Assembly (NCBI RefSeq): GCF_008831285.2
Contig: NC_045143.1
Location: 5,465,503-5,529,502 of the forward strand
Source: Nymphaea colorata
Lineage: Eukaryota; Streptophyta; Magnoliopsida; Nymphaeales; Nymphaeaceae
Direction of reading: 5' to 3'
Length of the DNA stretch: 64,000 nt
The notes below the pieces were generated by a model. That model was not told where the DNA came from. It saw only the letters and a program-made list of their open reading frames with translations, and ran no database searches. Every line of letters begins with the position of its first letter. Position 1 is the stretch's first letter. Positions 40,274 through 61,200 of this stretch are shown in pieces. Made by a program: the position numbers and the translations under genes.

Positions 40274-41731
40274 TTAGATCTTTCCACGGGGACCGAGCTT
40301 AGGAGGCAATTGAGGGCCCTTCTTGATCGGGAGAATGTCACCAGTGGCTGTGGAGCTGAGGTAAGCCAAAGAAAATCCTCCACCCAATATCAAGAACTTG
40401 AGCAACAGACCTCTCTTCGTAAATGGAGCAGCAAATGTCTCAAAGAATTTGCTCTGCATATGTCCAAACGAGTATATCAGTCCTACACCAAAGCAATTTT
40501 CTATTTTAAGAGCAACATGCGACCGTGCTCTAAAATACAGATTTCATGAAACAGCTTCATGTGTTGCTGTCTGATTTCTATACTGTACAAAAAGAATGAA
40601 CAAGGCAAATTCTTTATGTATTTGTCTTTCATCTCTTGGTTCAACATAGTAACCATAAGGTTAATACCAATCATCTAACGATAGAGAAGTCTGCAGTTTT
40701 ATCAGCTTGGTCACTTCAAATCACCCCAAGGCTGCCAATTGGAAGCCGGGCCACTTGTTAATGGGCCAAGAACAAGCCTTCTCCTAAGCGTGAACTGCAG
40801 AGTTCCATTAAGCTACCCATGTGCATCTAAAGCAATCAGATCTTCTCAATGTCAGTGGTTCAAACCAGCATAAAGTAGATTTGGCCAAAAAACTCCAAGT
40901 TTTGTGGTGAAAATTGATGAGAACAACCTAAATCATTGAGCTTCCCAGACCACCATATATAAGATTGTATTGAATCATAACTGGTTGATTTTAATTGCTA
41001 AGCAACATGCCTTTCATGCTAAATCATAGACAAACTAAGAGCCAAAATGGGCCATACAGATACTTGCCTGCAAGGAGTTGTAAGGAGATGGTGCATCTGA
41101 GCCGTACAAGTCCCATGCACCAGTGGTGTTGCCCAAGTCGTCGAGATCAAAGTAAACACTTTTCTCCCCGTACTTCGCCACCGTCCTCAAGCTACCAGAT
41201 CTGCAAAATTGCACGCGCAGAAGCTATGTTATAAAGTGCCTGCAGTTGGATACAAAAAGTAACAGACCCAAGAGTCTTAAATGAAAGAAATCTTGCAAAA
41301 GCACACAATCAGGCTCAACCAATGTCATTCTCAGCCTCAGGACATCGCTAATTCTTGCCATTTCTCTGGTTCAAAAGCCAAATTATGAACTCTTCTTTTT
41401 GTGTTGGACTACCAAGCTGGTGTTAGGCAGACCAAATAGTGAAGAGATACATTAAGGGTAAAGGAATTCTCGACTTCCTTTAACTTGAAGCCTTAAGTAG
41501 AATCAAACGAACTGTTGTTCGCCAAATCATGACCATGTTAAGACCACAACTCTAAACTACATGCAGAATTCATGGCCAAACCAAGTTGAACCTGTGATCT
41601 TACCTCTGCTGCCTGGTCTTGGGAAGGTTCACGCGTGCGGCCGGAACTCTGACTCCATAAAGGGAGGTGTTGCCGAGACCCTTGACTGCAGCAGGCTGTG
41701 CAGTAACAGCGGTGGTGGCTAGAGCGGCCAT
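40274..41731 (-). CDS. PSAH: Photosystem I reaction centre subunit VI (PsaH) precursor
   Basis: This encodes the nuclear-encoded PSI-H subunit of the thylakoid membrane, which contributes to the docking site for LHCII during state transitions. Three minus-strand exons (41731-41604, 41200-41068, 40453-40274) join in frame to 146 residues. Residues 1 to about 50 are Ala/Thr/Val-rich and look like a plastid transit peptide ([20 protein letters not shown]). The mature part has [52 protein letters not shown], a glycine-rich membrane segment and the end [14 protein letters not shown], all standard for PsaH. Intron 2 has a GC donor (CAG|GCAAGT). A G-box and an I-box lie about 150 bases upstream, consistent with light control. 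A longer frame upstream of the chosen ATG lacks PsaH similarity. Confidence 0.97.
40454..41067 (-). other. GC-AG intron 2 of PsaH
   Basis: On the minus strand the exon ends TTGCAG and the intron begins GCAAGTATC; it ends ATGCAG|AGC. The joined codons SLQ-SKFFE match the conserved protein. The GT four bases further on would shift the frame. Confidence 0.92.
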
Positions 41732-41879
41732 TGTTGCTCTCCCTCCCCTTCTGCCTTTCACTCTTCGTGATGATAAGCCTCGTTTCAGTATCTCATAGAG
41801 CCCTTTTGTGCATGGCTTCTTGCCATGTGGAAGATTTGATAACGGGGAGTGGATTGCAGTGCTGCCAATGTGAGGCTTA

Positions 41880-41899
41880 CACGTGGCGACGACCTTATC
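41880..41899 (-). promoter_or_regulatory. G-box and I-box upstream of PsaH
   Basis: CACGTG (41880-41885, in an ACACGTGGC context) and GATAAG on the minus strand (41894-41899) lie within 20 bases of each other, about 150-170 bases upstream of the PsaH start codon. Such pairs are known light-responsive modules of nuclear photosynthesis genes; function here is inferred from position. Confidence 0.55.
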
Positions 41900-43458
41900 T
41901 GCGGAGCCGAAGGGGGGAGGTCTCTGTGGATGAGGTGGGCTCGCCCGTGCCTTACTTGGCACCAAACCGTTCACCAAAAAGGTTGGAAAGGATTTGGTGT
42001 TGATCGGAAAATTGAAGTTCACAGCATCTCTTTTACTGTTTTACGATCATTTACTTGAATATGGATCGACTAGCTCTGCCAATTGCGAAAAGCACAAAAT
42101 AGCTTGAAATGCAACGATGTAAGGTTGTCCTTGGCCATGAAAGGTTTGATTTCAAAACTTGCAGCATCGACCATCTTTTCGAGAGCTCTGAGGTCGGTAG
42201 GTAGATAATGTGGGCACAGAAACGATGCATGGGCATCAGCCTACTTTCCCTTACATCGCCAGAGTCATCGGCCAACTCAACTCATAGCAAAAGAACTTAT
42301 AACAAAATAATAGCATTTTTTTTCTGTTCCAAAGGAAATAAAACAGTTTAAAAATATCAATTCAGCATGATTAGAAACAGCCCATACAGGCCGATTCTCT
42401 TCATTTCCTGCGAAACAATTCGGTTCAAATTCAGACGTGAATGGAATTGCTCGAAACATTTATTTGAGACAAAAGAACAAGCTCATAAACCTACATATCT
42501 CATTTTCAAATTCCGACTCCAAAACGTATAATTACTAACGTGCTATTTGAAAAAAATGTAAAGCACCTGTTACAGAACAAGGATATATACAGCTACAAGG
42601 GTTCTACGCCGAACGATGGCTAGAACCACTCGCGGTGTTTAGAGCGTATCGCCAAAAACAAGGATACTCAAGGGTTCTATATAATCGAGAGACGGCTATG
42701 GCAATGCTATTTACCCACTTCATGGGTTCATTATTCGACAAGAAAAATAAAAGAAAAGTGGGATTAAACTATAAAAACTGCAGTTAAAAACATGACCAGA
42801 CAGACAACCGTGGTGTTAAGAGGAAATGAGGCTTAGGTAATAGAAAAGGTAAACGCCATCCCACGTTGAATCACAACTGAAGTTGGATTTGGTGACTACC
42901 ACCTCATAGATATGATAGCTACTATATCCACGAATTCACAACAACCACACTTCAAAACGCATAGGGTTACACAATGCACCAGTCCCAAACGCTAGTGCTT
43001 GCACCAGCTCAAGTGGAAACTCTAAATCAAGTGCGCAAACGATTCCGGGCGATTGATCCCTGAGATCATCAGACAAGCAACCACAACTCCACTACCTTGG
43101 TAAATCAAACAGTGGTGCAAAAACTATGTGCCTCACAAACAAAGGCAAAAACATCTTCACTAAAACTCATGCATCAGATGTTTTTAACAAACAGCGTTCG
43201 TTGCGTCAACCCCCACGACATCCTATGTCCCGATACAGAAGGTTTCCCAGAGGCAACAAATTGTAAATAGAAGTGCATGCCACATATGAGAAGCAAAAAC
43301 AAAATGCTTCCGGCAAAAATTCAGATGCTGCGTATCTTAGGAGGTCCGTAAGAAACCGGTCCAAGTTCTCTTCCTATTAATAATCCTAAACATGTAGGGA
43401 ACCCTGGCGATGGAGTCAAAATACTCTGCCTTATTAATCTGAGTAGCTTCACTTGCGA
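41900..43458. other. Intergenic region between PsaH and aspartate aminotransferase
   Basis: Contains the further PsaH promoter and, near 43458, the presumed 3' UTR of the aminotransferase. Nothing else is identified. Confidence 0.5.
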
Positions 43459-50608
<7,150 letters not shown>

Positions 50609-53033
50609 TTCGACGGAGGAGGTGGAACGACGACGGCGATCGGCGGGAAGACGAGGCGGAGGAGGGGAATCTCTCAGATGGCCTGCGATCGCGCCCAGAC
50701 GACGGTGCGCGGGAGCGACGAGAGGCGAGTCAAATGTCGAAACCGTGGGCGCCTCGCCCATTTGTTCTCTCCCCGACCCCTTCTTCAAGGAATCGCCGGA
50801 TTTTCTTTTTCGCCAAATAATTAAATTCCTTTTTTTTAACACGGAAGAAAGGAGCAGGTAGGTGCACTGCACGATGGAAGCAGCGGAGAGAGGAGTGAAG
50901 AGTTAGTGCTGGGTGTCACCTGCCTTTATGTACCAGGTGGTTCTCCCAACGTGGGGCCCCCCGTTGATGACGTGGCGGCCGACGGAGTAGACAGCGGTGG
51001 GCCCCAGACGAAGAAAAAGAAGCCAGAGATGCGGTTAGTCGTCCGCGCCGTGACGCATCTGGGAAACTCTGGGTCCCACTGGCATGAACGGGTCGGGTTG
51101 GGATCTGGTTTTGATAGTTATCCATTTGGGTCGACCTTGCTCGGGATGAGATCATTTACAAGTAAATCCAGATATGGATATCAGATGTGGTTTGGGTTTA
51201 GATATAGAGCTTGGTATTATCGGGTCATGGGGAGATCCAGATGGGCTGCCGTGTCGTAATTGGCTACAATGCTTAGGGGTTGGCAGGTAGTGGTGAGTTC
51301 AATAGTTGAGTTGAAATGGAGATGGGAAGATGGGAGCACCAACTCACACCTCAATCCTACCACGTCACATTTAAAGGCGTGCTTCCCAACAAGAAAATAG
51401 ATTGAATGGTTGGAAAATCTTGCTCAGCTCAATGGATATATATATATAGTGTGGCTTGTCCGGCTAAGGGTGCGTAAGGAGGGAAGTATATATAGTTTGA
51501 TTTCTGTGGGCGCAAACGTTACGCATCTTAATTGATGGGACATGATAAATCAAAATCAAAAATTTTAATTTGGTCTACATCTATCATAGACGACTTTTGG
51601 AAACATCTCTAGCTCGCCTGATGCCGGGGGTTGTCATAAGCTCTCAACTAGCCTGACTTAACCTTTAAAGTAATGGAAGCATTCTTTATTTTTTCGGGTC
51701 GTAGACTAGATGATGAATGCTAGACATTCGACAAAACCATCACTCAAGATTTGTCATATAGTAGGTCATCAACAAGCCGTAGATATGAAACCCTATTAAC
51801 ACATTATCATTCCTCCAAGTGCATATCTAATCCATACAAAATTTAGGTGAGAAACTCTTTGAGAGAAAGTTTCAGTTAAAATCAGTTGTCGACTATATGT
51901 CATTAAGCAAAATAGCTAACCATCACCTTATTCAATGCCAAACATTCACTTGTGCGACCCCTCATTGACATACACGGTTGTGGAGGAATCCTGGAGTCTA
52001 CCAGAGAATTAGCATTAGTCCACATGCAACCTCGTGCACAACCTAACTCTATGCATATGAACTTACTAACAAGACAACATCTTTCAAAGGACTGTCGACC
52101 GTGCTATACTGATATGTTTCATCCTCCACTGCACATCCAACATGCAATGTTCTCTCCTTAAGGCAACATCCAATTGAATCCAACTTGCTTTCCGAGCAAT
52201 GCCAAAGTTGGCCATACGACCATCTCGTCCTGCTCATTTGGCTGGTCCAAACATAATCAGTCCACAACATTCTTCCACAGCTAAATCGTCAACATCCTCA
52301 TCGACTAGTTGCTTAGAGAAAATATGTGACCATCGTCTTCATTGCTTCCTGTTGGTTCGCATGAATCATCGTGGGTTTGCCTTGTCCACTGGCTGACTTA
52401 TGGCAGTCTCTACGTAAAGATTCTACACGATATCATTGATTGTTTTTTTATTGTGCCGACATTTAACTAGAACATATCAGATGAAAACTAACCATCAAAT
52501 TTCTAAGATATGGTATCAACCAGTAATGACTTTTGAGTATCACGACATATTTGCTTCTTGAGCCATTATAACACCAAGGCCCTTGCCCTCTTAGATGACC
52601 CTTTTGCACATAGGGTCTTAGTCACTTTGTCTGTCTCAGCAAGCTGCACATCCATGGCCTTTTGCTTCTGACTTTAGATACTATTTTGAAACGTATGATC
52701 TCCATTAACACTCCTCCGAACATGCTCCAAACCATAGGATGCATCCCAGCTAACCAACGTTTTTCAAAATAGTTTGTTGAATACTTCTCAGCATCAGAAC
52801 TTATAGATCTTATTTCATTGTCTAAACTCATTCTCACATCTTTCTTATCTTTGAAGTTCTTGAAAAATCGTTGTGCTCTAAAGAACTTTTCATCGGCAGA
52901 CTTTTGAAGCCATTTCTAGCCCTCAGCAACCCTTGCAGCTTGTTTTTAAATATGTTTTTCCAATTCACAAGCAATTCAGTTGAATGGGTGAATCGTCAGC
53001 TCGGCCCATCGTCCTTGCAATGGAAGGGCAACC
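50609..53033. other. Intergenic region upstream of the aminotransferase
   Basis: The first few hundred bases are its presumed leader and promoter (GC-rich to about 51070). About 51080-51240 is GGGTCGGGTTGGG-type repetitive sequence. The segment 51540-52960 holds several short frames on both strands that could be a decayed mobile element, but no domain is recognisable. Confidence 0.4.
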
Positions 53034-54315
<1,282 letters not shown>

Positions 54316-56335
54316 TGTAACTGAAAAACAAAAGGAGAAGCCTAACTTTTTGTAAGATTTCCAAAACATTAAATTCTAGCACTAATTGTAAGGGAACTCC
54401 TATATATAGTATGGCAGTTTTACGTTTCTAAACTCTAATCAAAGTAAGCGTTTGAGATAAGGTTGGCATCTCTTTTGAAATTTAGCTTTCTCATTAGATG
54501 CCAAACTGTTGTTTTCTAAAGAACGGCGTTGCTCACGGATACATCAAAACTTAGGCTTGTTTCTAGTGAAAGTTTATTTTCTAAATATGCATTTCAAATC
54601 TTATCAGAAAGAAGGTTGGTTAAGTTTAGAAAGGCCCTTTAATTTTTGGGCAGAACGGGGAACATCACACTGATCAGGTTTGGGGTTCAGTTTAGGATGC
54701 CAAGGTGAGAAACAAACTCAAAGATGATTTTCATAATTTAGAGCATATGTATGTGCAAGTTCAATCATGATCAAAATGACTCTTACATAATAAAACAAGT
54801 TTTCACTTCTTCCCCACAGTAGAAGGAAAAAACAACAACAGCCGTAAGTACCCATTAAGTCATTCTTGAGTTTGGTCCAAGCAAGACAGAAAGCTGTTGA
54901 AGTGTGAAGTCGAATTCAAGTTTTCCATGTTCATCAAAACATGAAGCTGTTCTCTAACTAGCTCCGCAAAAACAAAAGAGAATCTGGTACGGCCGTGTAT
55001 GGCGGAGGGTCTAAATCAAACCAAATGATTTTTTCTGACTTTGTTCTTCGTTTCTATTGTTTGTTGCTTGTGCTCCCTAATCAGTGTAGATCAGGGTCAT
55101 TTATTGACCTGGTATGAGAGTTAAATTTGAAAACAGAAAGTGAAAGCAACGACGAGAAATGAAAGAAAGATCAAGATAGAAAAGTTCGATGGAGACTACT
55201 TTGGTCTCTAGAAAATGCACATGGAAGATTATCTATATTAAAAGAAGAAGATTATCTAGAAACATAACTTTCAATGCCTTGAACAAGACGACAACGCCTA
55301 GATAGAACGCATCATCAAATACATATGAAAAGACATCCACCTCCAATAAAGTGTATCTGATGTATATTTTTTTACTTGCAGATGGTGCAACACATTAATA
55401 AGCTTATCATCACGAGTTAATTGAGTTTGGCGTAAATTAAGCTTGAAGATAAAGTTCATGCCCTGTTTTTACTGTCACCACTGCCGAAGAAGTCAGTATG
55501 ATACTGAATATTCGCATTTGATGTATTGGAGGCAATTTATCTCTGCAGGGATTTGTAGAAGCATATTTGGGCGAATATGCAAACAATATGAAAAGCACTG
55601 TGAAGTATGTTTTCAAATTAGCAGGTACTACCATGAGTCTAGTATGCTAATTGGAAAAGATTGTAATGCTTTCTATGCAAGAGGACGAATGCCTTGCTAC
55701 TACAAAAGCAAATAATAAAGGAGTTAATTTGGTTGAAGAGTTAACATGTTGGGCAAAAAAAAACAAGAAACTAGTATTCCTTTTTGTAATAATCAAAGTG
55801 CAATTTCTTGGCAAATATCCAGTCTTTTACTGGAGGGCAAACCATAATCAGTTGATGTACCACTTCAATCAAACATTGTTGGATAAGGGGGCACTATCTC
55901 ATAAAAACACATATCGAATTCAAAATCATGCTACTATGTTGAAAAAGCAAAGCCTTTTATAGAAGGACAAAGCATGTTCAGATGAGATATCATTTTATTC
56001 AAACATTGTTGGATGGAAGGCCCCTACCGCTTAAAAAGGCCCAATTTGAAAAACATGTTACTATGTTGACAAAGCAGGATAGCTTGAGTTCATAAATAAT
56101 TATTAAAGAAGTGGCGTACCAATTCCTTTTAATAGAAAAAAAAATGAAACATAAATTTCCCAAAATACAAAATGTGGTTGTGGTAGTTTGTTTCACAAAA
56201 ATAAGATGAAAGAGAATCTCATGTGGCTATGGATTTAAAAAGATTTTCTCCAAACCATGCAAATCTCTTTGTTCTTTATCTTTATCGTTTTTTGTTTGTG
56301 ATCCCTAGATCAATGTAGGTCGAGGATGTTGCTTT
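54316..56335 (+). mobile_element. Decayed Ty1/copia-type LTR retrotransposon
   Basis: A purine-rich GGGGGAG precedes TGTAACTG at 54316, a possible LTR start with a TATATATAG box near 54403. The LTR could end at about 55099 (GGGTCA). TGGTATGAGAG (55110-55120) closely matches the initiator-Met-tRNA primer-binding site used by copia elements (TGGTATCAGAG type). It is followed at about 55169-55240 by a gag-like frame KIEKFDGDYFGL-stop-KMHMEDYL, in which the usual tryptophan is a stop. About 56225-56335 resembles the end of the first LTR (TTTGTTCTT..TTTGTTTGTGATCCCTA..TCA.TGTAG.TC..GG). The internal part is short and has no protease, integrase or reverse transcriptase, so most of the element is lost. 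Confidence 0.55.
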
Positions 56336-56341
56336 TCCTAA

Positions 56342-57381
56342 GGGGCCGTTTGATGGCAGGAAATTTAGAAATGGAAAAAAATTTCCAGAAAAAAAATTCT
56401 GGAAATGATGAATAGGAAATAAAATTTCAATGTCCAAAACCACCTTCTGTTTGTTACACAGGAATTATTTTTCTGAAAAAAATTTTCTTTGTTTGATGAA
56501 AAAAAATTGGAAAAGAAGGAAGAGGAAGACGAGGACGGTTCTGTGCCTGAGGAGAGGCAAAGGACGACTGTGTGCCTGAGGAGAGGAAGATGACGACTAT
56601 GTGCCTGAGGAGAGGTGCTCGGTGAGGACGATGCCCTTTCCTTCTTTCTTCCTCTTTTCCCTTTCTTCCCTTTCCCCTTCTTTCTTCCTCTTTCCCCTTT
56701 CTTCCCTTTTCCTTCTTTCTTCCTCTTTCCCTTTTCTTCCCTTTCCCCTTCTTTCTTCCTCTTTCCCCTTTCTTCCCTTCTTCCTCTTTCCCCTTTCTTC
56801 TCTTTCCCCTTCTTTCTTCCTCTTTCCACGATGGCCTTCTCCTCTTCCGTTCCGTTACCTCTGTGTTGGGCCCTGGCGGCGACGATGACTCGCTGCCAGA
56901 GAGGGAGAGGTTGGAGAAGGCGGTGGTGGGGGAGAGAAGGAGCTGCTGAGATAGAGGGGAAGGGTGGGGCGGCCGGAGCACCGCGATGCTGAGCTTGATA
57001 TCGAGGTTCCTTAAGCCCTGCCGCCTCTCGTGGAGCTTGAAGGCCGGCCGTCGGGGGCCGACATCACCAGGCGCCGCCGCCGAAACTTGAAGAAGGGGAG
57101 AGCGAGAGAGAGCGAGAGGAAGAGGAGGCTGCGGGGAGCGGGCGAGAGAAAGACACGGGCGACGCGGGCGAGAGGAAACGAGAGTGCCCTAACGGGCAAA
57201 AAAATTTTTCTGGAAATAAATTTCCACCCCTCCGGGTAGAAAATTTTTTCCAGAAAAAAATATCCGAAATCGACCGTAACGGTCGATTTTATTTTTCCGC
57301 GTTTGATAAACCAGAAAAATTTTTAAGATTTGAATTTTTTTTCCGTTGCTACAGTATATTTATGGCGTATCAAACGCCCCC
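56342..57381. mobile_element. Harbinger-like non-autonomous DNA transposon with internal GC-rich sequence
   Basis: The left end TAA|GGGGCCGTTTGATG and right end ATCAAACGCCCCC|TAA form inverted ends with a matching TAA target duplication (56339-56341 and 57382-57384), as in the PIF/Harbinger superfamily. Inside each end lie long A/T-rich subterminal inverted segments with TTTCCAGAAAAA and TTTTTCTGGAAA. The centre holds a CTTTC-type pyrimidine tract (about 56630-56830) and a GC-rich stretch (about 56840-57190) unlike the flanks, including GGCGCCGCCGCC. No transposase is present. Frames across the centre are low-complexity (Lys-Glu-Gly or Phe-Leu-Ser) and not called as genes. Confidence 0.7.
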
Positions 57382-57384
57382 TAA

Positions 57385-58255
57385 CAGAAACCATAAAAGA
57401 AGAAAACAAAAGAAAGAACCGAAAGACAAGTATAACATTACAACTAATGAACAAATTGTCTGATAATATAGCTGTTGAGCATACCACGAACTGCATAAAC
57501 AAGGCCATTAGAACTGAATTACACGCTCACTATGGGCCAGTGTCCACAAGATGCACTGAGATAAGAGACCCAAGGCTTGTGTACACGCAAGTGACAAATA
57601 AATTTAGCTTGAATTCCGAGAAGGCATTAACACTGGATGATCATCCATATGCCAGACATTCATGATGTCAGTGTGAATCTTAAGGAAATGCCCTTTTCCA
57701 AGAGATCATTCTAACCGTAACCTGTGGTATTACTCCTTTTTAGAACTAAACCACATGATAGGAGTTTTCTCTCGAGTGTCACTTTAAGTCTATATCTATT
57801 TCTTAATGGAAAACGAATGGGGCCTCTCCCTGTTCTTCCTAGTTCTCTATCTCGAAAGCCACTGTTATCCAATGCCCCACTGGGCCCTCTAAGCCTCGAT
57901 TCACACTGTCTTTCAAATCCAATCTGGATGGAGAGGACCTTAATACTCAAAATCTGGAGAAAGATCCTCAAATCTCATAGGATATTCTTGCCTATCATAG
58001 GCCAGGGGGGTACTTGGGAATACTTTGTAAAGTTGCTCGAGATCAAAGCACTGGCAAAGCAAAGTGTTATTATTGTTTCTGCTGAACTCACTATTGCAAA
58101 TTGCAAATGAACCTGTAACATTATGCTGATTAAAAAAATTGATCAAGTTAGTGGTCACAAGCTAATAACACGCAAAACCAAAATGGTATTACCTGGCCAT
58201 CCTTAATTTCAGATAGCCTCATAATGTCAATGAAAGTCAGGGAAGCCACGGCATG
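57385..58255. other. Intergenic region
   Basis: No gene recognised; a 128-residue + frame at 57724-58110 has no known domain. The right part is the likely 3' UTR of the minus-strand tetraspanin gene. Confidence 0.5.
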
Positions 58256-61200
58256 TCAGCCAATCTCCTCCACTAGAGTTCTCCTTTCGTTATTAGCATT
58301 GCTTGTCAATGGTGAAGGAAGTGATTGCTGAGTGTCATTACATATCAGAAATGACTGCTTTAGACTAGATCTAGATGTTTCACCATCACAGGAGTCATCA
58401 AGCCAGGTACTTGGTTCAGGCCGCCAGGCCCAAAGCATGACAGCAAGCAAAAAACCAACAGCCTGGAAAAAAAATAGTCCTAGCTATATCAGAACATCAG
58501 GGATGCAGATTCAGTTGCATGTGACGTAAACTGCCTTCTTTAAGGAATACTCATACAATAAAGGCAATGGAAAATTCAAATTTGAAATGAAAGAATATAA
58601 ATATGCAACCATTTTAAAGCCAAAACACAAAAATCCAACTGCAAAACTTGTTTCCTCATTTTTTGGTGATGCACAACCCAAGGGATAGTTCCCATGGGAT
58701 TTCTTTAAACTGGAGAGAGACACAAAAAGAGAGAGAGAGCATGCACCTGGAGTAATACTATCACAATTACAATAGACCGGCACAGTGTTAAATGAAATGT
58801 AACAAATTCCTCAAATTCAGTGTACTGTCCAGTGTAGTCTTCATTAATTTCCTGTGGTACCAAATATCACATATGACGTTAGATAATTTGATATGCATCT
58901 CATGAAACAAATATGAACAATTTATCATAGACTTACTGCTACCCAATCCTTGAAAAAGACGAATATGACCACTCCCACTTGAAGAAAAAGAATGCTGCAG
59001 ATGAATACTATGTACTTAAGGAGGTTGAGGATAACCTCATATCTTTATGAGTTTCGCACACAAATGTAAACTAAAAACAACATTAGAAGCGAACTTTTTA
59101 TCATTATCCATGATATACAGGTTAGAGTCCTAAAAGGCAACAAATCAACAATTTGTCATTGACATATTTTGTTCAAATAGTTGTAGAAACAAACCCGAAG
59201 ACCAATACAGTTTCAGATCCCACCTGTGCACATATGGCTCCTTTCAAATGCATCCCTGTAACCAGAGTGTTGTATAATGAATAGCATCTAGAAGGGAAAT
59301 ACACTTGGGGAATCTCCTTGGTAGCTATTACGAGCAACAATCAAGTGAAACCACGAGATGCTTCCAAATAAGTGCCTTTGAGAAACACATGCCAACTGTA
59401 ATAGATGTTATATGCAGATACTCCCTATGATGCTTGATCTGCTCTAAGCGGGAACAGAGAAAAAAGCACAGAATTTTGCCAACTTTTCTATATCAGCAAT
59501 AAAGGATACGAAAGTAAGAAGAAACACGTTGATGCTGTTGGCTACTACATGCCCACAGAGCGTGCAGAAGCATACAACGATCCCAATAGCAAGAAATGTA
59601 AAAATGAACCTGCAAAAAGTTCAATAGATCTTCATTTAGAACAAAAAAGACTAAGAAAAGATGCTTAGAAATGCAAAAATTACTCATGAAAACATCCAAT
59701 AAGGCGTATAAAGAAAATATTATACAGCATAGTCAGACGGGATTCACGCAGGAAAACACACAACATATTGCATAACTATCACATCAATGAAATGGTCATT
59801 ATGACATCTTGGAGCAGCTTTATAAATATCGACACTGAAGCACCTAATCCAAAGAATCTACAATGGCCAAGGCTCAATAAATTGGACACCATTAAATGGA
59901 AACTTTGAGATTGATATGGAAGAAAGGTCTAAGGATCAGTTGCAAGGGAAAAACATTCAAGAGAAAAGATACATAGGACGGCAGGATTAAAAACAGGCTG
60001 GAGTTCCAAGTCATTCCAACCAACATTTCGACAGACAGAGAAATGCCCAATCAGAAAACCATGAGTACCGAAAAAGGAAGCCAGAAGCCATAGACCATAA
60101 GGAAGTGTGGAAGCTGCATTTGATTAGTACTTCACTGAGACTTGTGACAGTTAACTACAACTCAACCATGCTGCTTAGCAACTACCTTCACAACCATGGG
60201 AACATGATCTATTGGGCGGCTGGCACATTGAAACAATGAGGCAGTTGAGCAAAGAGAGCTTATTGAAGTACCATCTACATATATGACAAAACTATCACAA
60301 TAACTTCATTGAAGAAAGTTAAAAAGGACCAGAGATAAATTAGACTACTTATTAAGAAATTAAACTAATGTGCTATAAGCAGTAAACGAGTTGCTTAGGT
60401 TGTCACGTTATAGTGGTTTAAGCTGCAAATGGCATTCAACAAAATTAGTTTTAAATAACATACGAAGCTTTAGTGCAAATCTGTACATAGATCTTCAAGC
60501 ACTCCTTTTACGGGAAAGTGCAAGTCAAAGGACTGTAATATATTCCACTCACATAAAAAAACACTGTCAAAATGCTGAAGAATGGAAGAAAATAAAGGCA
60601 GAAAAGAAACACAAATCTATCATAAATATGCTGCAACCTTTTCCAAAACACTACACAATGATGACGTTCACTTAGTTGCAAACATATTAAGAATTTTCAT
60701 ATTTTAGTAACACGAAACAGAAAAGGGAAGAGATGCAGGGCAGCTACACTGTGTGGTGCCATAACATTCAAAGGCATGGCTGCACTCTGTGAAAACGTGT
60801 TCTAATATTTATTAGAGCCTTGCAACATCTGAACTTTATATGGTGATCTTCTTTTAAGGCTAAGACTTGGAAATGATGTTTTCGCTCCTGGTTTTTGTCT
60901 TCGATCATTTTTTGACGAGCAGACTATCGCAGGGCTACCAAATGAGAATAAATGGGTGGATGCAGCTCAAAAACGGCATGCAGGCAGACGCCAGGTCAAA
61001 CATGTATCGATTCATCCAAATGATCATATACTTTTTCAGCTAGTATAAAGTTCAGAATCAACAAAAAATAGCGTTACGCTAACTTCTCTTTCTTCCTAAT
61101 CAGCCAGTAGTTTCATTTAGACGTTTAAATGAAGAAATCAACACCAAACGAAGTATCCTTCCTTGCTAGGTGGGTATCTTCTCTTTAGTCCAAGAATGAA

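Noticed and set aside
40274-41731. Plastid DNA insertion
   Set aside because: PsaH is nuclear-encoded, has introns and a transit peptide here, and no plastid neighbours are present.
55443-55715. Cys/His-containing 90-residue + frame as a zinc-knuckle protein
   Set aside because: The Cys/His spacing does not fit a CCHC knuckle, and it sits in the decayed retrotransposon interior.
56365-56992. Four overlapping frames rich in Lys-Glu-Gly or Phe-Leu-Ser
   Set aside because: All are translations of the CTTTC-type tract inside the Harbinger-like element.
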